In this document: in pieces, positions 42,349-46,599 of the stretch | How positions within the stretch are numbered: the stretch's first letter is position 1 | Layout: each line of letters starts with the position of its first letter | NCBI GenBank assembly: GCA_934446135.1 | Contig: CAKSDT010000002.1 | Coordinates: 1 to 46,599 of the forward strand | From: an uncultured Clostridia bacterium | GTDB lineage: Bacteria > Bacillota > Clostridia > RGIG6154 | Length of the DNA stretch: 46,599 nucleotides | Direction of reading: 5' to 3' | Notes under the pieces: model-generated | The model's database searches: none | Told to the model about the DNA's origin: nothing | What the model saw: the letters and a program-made list of their open reading frames with translations, nothing else | Position numbers and translations under genes: made by a program

Positions 42349-43431
42349 TTACACCTCATTTTGTCTTACGCATTCTTTAACAACACTGCTTATCTCTTCG
42401 AATTTATTTTCTATGTCTTTATAAAGTTTAAATTGTGTTCTTGTTCGGTCAAGATTGTGGTTTTCACGGGTCACCTTAAAATATGTGTCACCGTTTAAGT
42501 AATCTGTCAGAAATCTTATTCCGCACTCATATGTAAGAAGTTTTACAGATAACGGCAAAAGTTCAATTTCTCTCTTAGTTATAACAGGAAAAACCTCTTC
42601 AAGGTAGCCTTTTGTGAACATTCTGAAAGATGTCATATCAAACCACATAAGAGATAAATTTTGTTCATCTTCAGCAGTTGTTGCAGCACCGGTTCTTAAG
42701 GCATCGCCGTAATCAAAAAGAAGAGAACCCGGCATTACCGTATCAAGGTCAATAACGCAAACACCTTCGCCGGTGTCTTTATCAAAAAGAACATTATTAA
42801 TTTTGGTGTCATTGTGAGTAACTCTGAGCGGAACACTGCCGTCGGCAATGGAATTCATAATATCTTGCGTAATATGATTCTGGTTTAATGAAAAATTCAC
42901 TTCGTCTTCAACAAATTTCAATCTTCCTGCACGGTCTTCTTTTATTGCTTTTTCAAGAGCCGAAAATCTTTTTGGGGTGTTATGGAAGTCGGGGATAGTT
43001 TCATAAAGTTTTTCTATAGGAAAGTCGTTAAGCATATTTTGAAATTTTCCAAAAGATTTGGCAGCATACTACAGAGTTTTAGGATTATTGGCAACGCTGT
43101 AATATACTGTATCCGAAATAAACTTATATACTCTGAAATAGTTTTCATTATAGTTATAACACAGTTCGCCCGAAACGGTCGGAATAACAGTGAGTGTTTC
43201 ACGGTCGGGATTTCCGTTTGCGTCAATAATTTTTTTGCGGAGATGATTTGTGACATTTTGAATATTATTCATAAGTTTGTAAGGGTCAGCAAAAACAGAG
43301 GTATTTATTCTCTGCAAGATATATTGCTTTGATTTTGCAAGAAATGTCTGATTGATATGTCCGTCTCCATAGGGAGCAATTCCATTGTCGGGCGAAAATT
43401 GCTTCATTATAAAATTTAAATCAAATTCCAT
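42349..43431 (-). pseudogene. N-acetylhexosamine 1-kinase-like (NahK) gene interrupted by an in-frame TAG
   Basis: An otherwise full-length 359-residue kinase of the aminoglycoside phosphotransferase fold. The first 120 codons hold the nucleotide loop region (GDGHINQTFLA) and LQRIN. Codon 121 is TAG (43071-43069). The frame then continues without shift into the catalytic part: VTHNDTKINNVL (catalytic Asp) and VIDLDTVMPG (metal Asp). Expected length with the stop ignored fits NahK. The adjacent nucleotidyltransferase, nagB and nagA support an N-acetylhexosamine role. As it stands only a short N-terminal piece is made, unless the stop is suppressed, a downstream start at 43035 is used, or the base is a sequence error. 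TAG is used as a normal stop by other genes here. Confidence 0.8.
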
Positions 43432-44263
43432 CATAAACCCCATTGTCTGTCATATTTTTGATTGCCGATTTAACGCTTTCGGCATCGTCTTTGTATGTTA
43501 TACCATACCATTTTTCGGGTGTCGGGATAACTGAAACTTTTTTATTTTCTTCATTAATTAAATTATTGACAACAAACGGAAGAAAAAACTCATCCTTTTC
43601 AGGGTCCGATATGTTTTTAAGAAATGAATAAAAGTCTTTTTCAAGTTCTTTAAATATTTCAGATGTAAATCCCCATAGATTCATAGAAACAATTGTATCA
43701 TCAGGAAATCCGGAGTTATTATCAAGATTTGTATACTCGGTTATACTTTTCAAATAGCCGTTTTCGACCTCACACACTCCGCGACTTACTGTTCTGTTTT
43801 CTGTAAGAGTGTCTGATAGTTTATAACCTATCATACATATGCTGTTATCTTGCACAAGATGATCATGGATAAGTTTAAATGATTCTCTTCCGTAGAAATC
43901 ATCAGCATTTATTACTGCAAAAGGTGTTTTAACGTTATCTTTTGCACATAGCACTGCGTGCCCTGTACCCCACGGTTTTTTTCTTACAGAAAGATTTGAA
44001 AATTCATTTGGAATTTTATCTGTTTCCTGGAATACATAGTCAACATCAATGATCTTTTCTATTCTTCTTCCAATACAGTTCCTAAAGTCCGATTCTATAT
44101 CTTTTTTAATTATAAATACAGCTTTGTTAAATCCCGCTTTCTTTGCGTCAAAAACTGAAAAATCAAGTATCACCTCGCCGTTTGGACCAATGGGAGCAAT
44201 TTGTTTTAGTCCTCCAAATCTGCTTCCCATTCCGGCAGCCATAATCAAAAGTGTGGTATCCAT
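43421..44263 (-). CDS. Sugar-phosphate nucleotidyltransferase
   Basis: A 280-residue NDP-sugar pyrophosphorylase fold protein with the nucleotide loop MAAGMGSRFGGLKQIAPIG, the metal-site VINADDFYGRE, and WGTGHAVLCA. It likely joins a nucleoside triphosphate to a hexosamine-1-phosphate made by the neighbouring NahK-like kinase, giving an NDP-sugar. The start is ATG 44263, nine bases after GGAGGG; an ATG at 44272 is too near that site. It overlaps the kinase gene by 11 bases. Confidence 0.8.
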   Translation of the reverse strand: MDTTLLIMAAGMGSRFGGLKQIAPIGPNGEVILDFSVFDAKKAGFNKAVFIIKKDIESDFRNCIGRRIEKIIDVDYVFQETDKIPNEFSNLSVRKKPWGTGHAVLCAKDNVKTPFAVINADDFYGRESFKLIHDHLVQDNSICMIGYKLSDTLTENRTVSRGVCEVENGYLKSITEYTNLDNNSGFPDDTIVSMNLWGFTSEIFKELEKDFYSFLKNISDPEKDEFFLPFVVNNLINEENKKVSVIPTPEKWYGITYKDDAESVKSAIKNMTDNGVYDGI

Positions 44264-44280
44264 ATAATTCATCCCTCCAG

Positions 44281-45546
44281 TTAAATTCTTTCTTCGAAAG
44301 AATCCATATCTATTATTTTTCCGTTGATACGGGATTCCTCTGCGGCAAACGAAATCAGATGATTAAGATATGAAGTTTCGATATCGCATATTGACTTACT
44401 GGAAACATCATCTGAAAAATATCTTATCAAATCTTTCATTATATTTGTGTCACCGCCGCCATGGCCGCTTGTTATGGTTTCACCTATTTTATCTAAATTG
44501 TATTCATGGCTTTTACCATCTTCAAATGTAAATATTTTAATGGTGTTTTCTCCCATAGCACCAATAAGTTCACCTTTTGTACCGAAAATTCTTATAAATC
44601 TTCCTCCGGCATTAAAGGCATTCATAGTAAATGATACGGTTGCTCCGCCTTCAAATTCCATATTAACAACTTGGTGGTCTACTACATCATTATCACAGTT
44701 GAATACACATCTTCCATAAGGTCCATCAGTAATCGCTTTTATAACTTCTTCGTCTGTGGGGTTTTCTTTATTTGCGGCAACGCCTCTAAACCATTCGTTA
44801 TTAGATTCCGCGTAAAGTTTTACAGCATTGTAAAAACAAGTGTCGGCTTTAGGACAACCGTTTATACAATAATCCGGAGCCCCTTGAGGTCTGTTTTTCG
44901 GAGTAAAGTATGAAAGTGAACCAAAGGACTGTATTTTTTTGCATTTTTTACCTATAAGCCACTGAAGTATGTCTGTATCGTGACATGATTTTGCCAAAAT
45001 CATGGGGGATGATTCTTTCGAGTTTCGCCAGTTTCCGCGAACAAAACTGTGACTTTGATGTGTGTGACCGACATTTTCCATATGTATTACAGACATAACT
45101 TCACCAATTTTATCAGAGTCAATAAAATCTTTTATTGTCTTAAAAAACGAAGTAAATCTTAAAACATGGCAAACAATTATTTTTACACCTTTTTCTTTTG
45201 CCTTTTGGGCTATTATTTTGCATTCTTTTGCGGTTGGTGCAATTGGTTTTTCTAAAAGAATATTATAACCTTGATTTATGCACTCTATTGCCGGCTCAAA
45301 GTGCATATTATCCTGTGTTGCAATGATTACGAAGTCTGCTGATTTTGGTTTGTTTAGAAGGTCTTTCCAGTCTTCGTAAATATTTTCATCAGAAAGATTG
45401 TGAAGTTTTTTTGCAACCGTTCTTTTTGCTGCAACCGGCTCAGCCACAGCAATTATTTCCAATTCTTCGGGGTGGTCTAAGGCATATTTTGAGTATACCT
45501 CTCCTCTCATACCGAAACCTAAAACAATTGCTTTCAATTTTTTCAT
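44281..45546 (-). CDS. Gfo/Idh/MocA family oxidoreductase
   Basis: A 421-residue NAD(P)-dependent protein. N-terminal Rossmann domain with IVLGFGMRGEVYSKYA, then ATQDNMHFEP and LLEKPIAPTAKEC (catalytic Lys in EKP); the C-terminal domain binds the sugar. Four Cys in NGCPKADTCFYNA suggest an added metal or structural site. ATG 45546 has GGAGG seven bases upstream; the frame extends further back without support. It is the first gene of the amino-sugar operon; its substrate is not known, but oxidation or epimerisation of a hexosamine is likely. Confidence 0.85.
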   Translation of the reverse strand: MKKLKAIVLGFGMRGEVYSKYALDHPEELEIIAVAEPVAAKRTVAKKLHNLSDENIYEDWKDLLNKPKSADFVIIATQDNMHFEPAIECINQGYNILLEKPIAPTAKECKIIAQKAKEKGVKIIVCHVLRFTSFFKTIKDFIDSDKIGEVMSVIHMENVGHTHQSHSFVRGNWRNSKESSPMILAKSCHDTDILQWLIGKKCKKIQSFGSLSYFTPKNRPQGAPDYCINGCPKADTCFYNAVKLYAESNNEWFRGVAANKENPTDEEVIKAITDGPYGRCVFNCDNDVVDHQVVNMEFEGGATVSFTMNAFNAGGRFIRIFGTKGELIGAMGENTIKIFTFEDGKSHEYNLDKIGETITSGHGGGDTNIMKDLIRYFSDDVSSKSICDIETSYLNHLISFAAEESRINGKIIDMDSFEERI

Positions 45547-45563
45547 AATATATCCTCCTTTTA

Positions 45564-45592
45564 TTGACAAAAATTCTTATCTTTGGTATGAT
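45564..45592 (+). promoter_or_regulatory. Promoter of the second AraC regulator
   Basis: TTGACA (45564-45569) and TATGAT (45587-45592), 17-base spacer, with a leader of about 70 very AT-rich bases before the regulator's ATG at 45670. The same gap must hold the divergent promoter of the oxidoreductase operon, for which no clear -35 box is visible. Confidence 0.6.
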
Positions 45593-45625
45593 AATATCAT
45601 ATATAAAATATAAAATATATACGCG

Positions 45626-45654
45626 TTTGTATATAAAATATATAAATTTGTATA
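45626..45654 (+). promoter_or_regulatory. Direct repeats 21 bases apart, possible AraC operator
   Basis: TTTGTATA at 45626-45633 and at 45647-45654, 21 bases apart. The surrounding sequence is nearly all A and T, so chance repetition is a real possibility. Confidence 0.3.
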
Positions 45655-45669
45655 ATTTGGAGTGGTGTT

Positions 45670-46476
45670 ATGTACGGGTTTGTTGATACCTCAGAATTTT
45701 TTAGAATTATAAAACTTTATACTGCATCTCTTCAGCATTTTGAAACTGACTATTTTTTTAAGGGAGAAGAACACAATTTTTGGGAAATAGTGATTGTGAC
45801 AGAGGGAAAAGTTGGTGTAACGGCAGATAAAGATGTACTTACACTCGGAGCAGGTGAGGCGATAATTCATGAGCCCATGGAATTTCACCGTATTTGGGCG
45901 GAAGAAAAAACTAAGCCTATAGTTGTAATACTTACATTTTCGGCAGAGGGAATGCCTGAATATGAAGGAAAAATATTTAAGGTATCTGATATTTTAAGAC
46001 CGCAGTTGATTTTAAGCGAACTATATAACAGTTATCACATTGAGAATTGCAACATTGTAGGAATAGAAAAAGATAAACTTTCGCAAAGTCAGACAGCATT
46101 AAAAGAACTTGAAATCTTTGTTCTTAATCTTCTAGCAAAAAATATCAATAAAAAAGAAAGTAAATCAAGAACTGCTGAAAATTACACAAAAATAATAGAA
46201 TGTATGAGTAAAAATCTGAATAAAACTCTTTCTGTCGCTGATATTGCGTTAATGTGTAATATGAGTGAAATTAATTTAAAAAAGACTTTCTCGAGGTATT
46301 CAGGGATGGGGGTTATGGAGTATTTTAACAAGATGAAGATAAATCAAGCCGTAATGATGATACAGAACTGAACATCAATAAAAGAAACTGCGATTTCTTT
46401 TGGGTTTGCAAACCAAAATTATTTCAGTACAGTTTTTAAACGAGTTACGGGTTATTCGCCTAAAAATTACAAGTAA
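45670..46476 (+). pseudogene. AraC family regulator interrupted by an in-frame TGA
   Basis: With the internal stop ignored, a 267-residue regulator: N-terminal cupin domain (about 20-130, with GAGEAIIHEPMEFHRIW) and a C-terminal double helix-turn-helix. The frame reaches TGA at 46369-46371 (codon 234), between the two DNA-binding helices, and then continues in frame with IKETAISFGFANQNYF and KRVTGYSPKNYK to TAA. The rest is intact, so a single base change in a working gene is likely. The shortened product lacks the second helix-turn-helix and should not bind its operator well. TGA serves as an ordinary stop in several other genes of the window. Confidence 0.85.
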
Positions 46477-46504
46477 AGCGTTCTGCAGTAAATACAGAAC
46501 GCTT
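46476..46504 (+). terminator. Hairpin after the AraC regulator
   Basis: Arms 46476-46485 and 46495-46504 (AAGCGTTCTG and CAGAACGCTT) pair over 10 bases with a nine-base loop. No T tract follows, so it is at best a weak intrinsic terminator. Confidence 0.45.
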
Positions 46505-46599
46505 CAGGCTGTCGAAAAAGTCGGTCAACCGCAAGCAAAAAAATATTAATACAATTTTCCGCATATATTTTGAGCGTATTAATTTTCGGATAACCATTG
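46505..46599. other. Non-coding sequence at the window edge, possible transposon end
   Basis: No gene is visible. CAGGCTGTCGAAAAAGTC at 46505-46522 resembles terminal inverted repeats that I associate with insertion sequences in Clostridia, but the partner end lies outside the window. ATTAATAC and GTATTAAT also face each other across the region. Confidence 0.25.

Noticed and set aside
42349..43431. Frameshift between two kinase fragments, or two separate genes
   Set aside because: The two pieces are in the same frame, 36 bases from the stop to the next ATG, with conserved-looking residues between; a single TAG explains it.
45594..45656. Tandem repeat or CRISPR-like array
   Set aside because: Only short AT-rich repeats with no regular repeat-spacer units; best seen as promoter/operator sequence.
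42349..46476. Genetic code change with TAG or TGA read as sense
   Set aside because: Both codons end normal genes in this window, for example TAG in the aldo/keto reductase and prmC, and TGA in ecfA1 and nagA.

Overview
This is an AT-rich stretch of chromosome from a low-GC Gram-positive bacterium, most likely an anaerobic gut-type member of class Clostridia. The evidence is indirect: an EcfA1-EcfA2-EcfT block next to truA, RicT with HolB, TrmN6 and RsmI in a Bacillus-like order, a YlmC/YmxH-type PRC-barrel protein linked to sporulation, LytS/YesM-type and KdpD-type kinases, strong AGGAGG ribosome sites and sigma-A promoters. I saw no tRNA, rRNA, CRISPR array or complete transposon. No gap exceeds 300 bases without a gene. 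Arginine is mostly AGA and isoleucine is often ATA throughout, with no obvious island of different codon use.

Layout. (1) 1-555: end of an aldo/keto reductase. (2) 556-7829: plus-strand operon rRNA methyltransferase, ecfA1, ecfA2, ecfT, truA, DUF5711-like, CvpA-like, rho, ending at a hairpin; then a small ylmC-type gene. (3) 8078-15859: minus-strand housekeeping block read holB, ricT, ferredoxin, trmN6, rsmI, small membrane protein, recD2, comF, queG-like. (4) 15923-22219: alpha-galactoside locus with an AraC regulator divergent from a GH4 alpha-galactosidase, then a YesM-type kinase divergent from a GH36 alpha-galactosidase. (5) 22224-30442: one aromatic amino acid operon, pheA, aroB, aroC, aroE-aroK fusion, aroQ, aroA, tyrA and a DAHP synthase. 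(6) 30444-40587: Na+/alanine-type symporter, KdpD/KdpE-like pair, DUF1385 protein and prmC, a divergent PfkB kinase with a PTS IIC-like membrane protein, an FTR-like protein with thioredoxin, a Crp/Fnr regulator and citrate synthase. (7) 40575-46476: amino-sugar locus nagA, nagB, NahK-like kinase, nucleotidyltransferase and Gfo/Idh/MocA oxidoreductase, divergent from a second AraC regulator.

The main discovery is in front of the aromatic operon. A consensus sigma-A promoter (22224-22252) is followed by a 33-codon ORF (22284-22385) with its own ribosome site. Residues 8-23 hold 9 Phe or Tyr codons out of 16, and there is no Trp. A strong terminator (22416-22449) lies just before pheA. A 10-base copy of the terminator's left arm sits at the end of the leader ORF and can pair with that arm as an antiterminator. 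This looks like ribosome-mediated attenuation sensing Phe and Tyr, the end products of the pheA and tyrA branches. In Firmicutes such operons are more often controlled by T-box RNAs or proteins.

Second, two genes of the amino-sugar locus are each broken by a single in-frame stop: TAG in the NahK-like kinase and TGA in the AraC regulator. Both are otherwise full length. This suggests recent decay of the locus, unless the stops are read through or are sequence errors.
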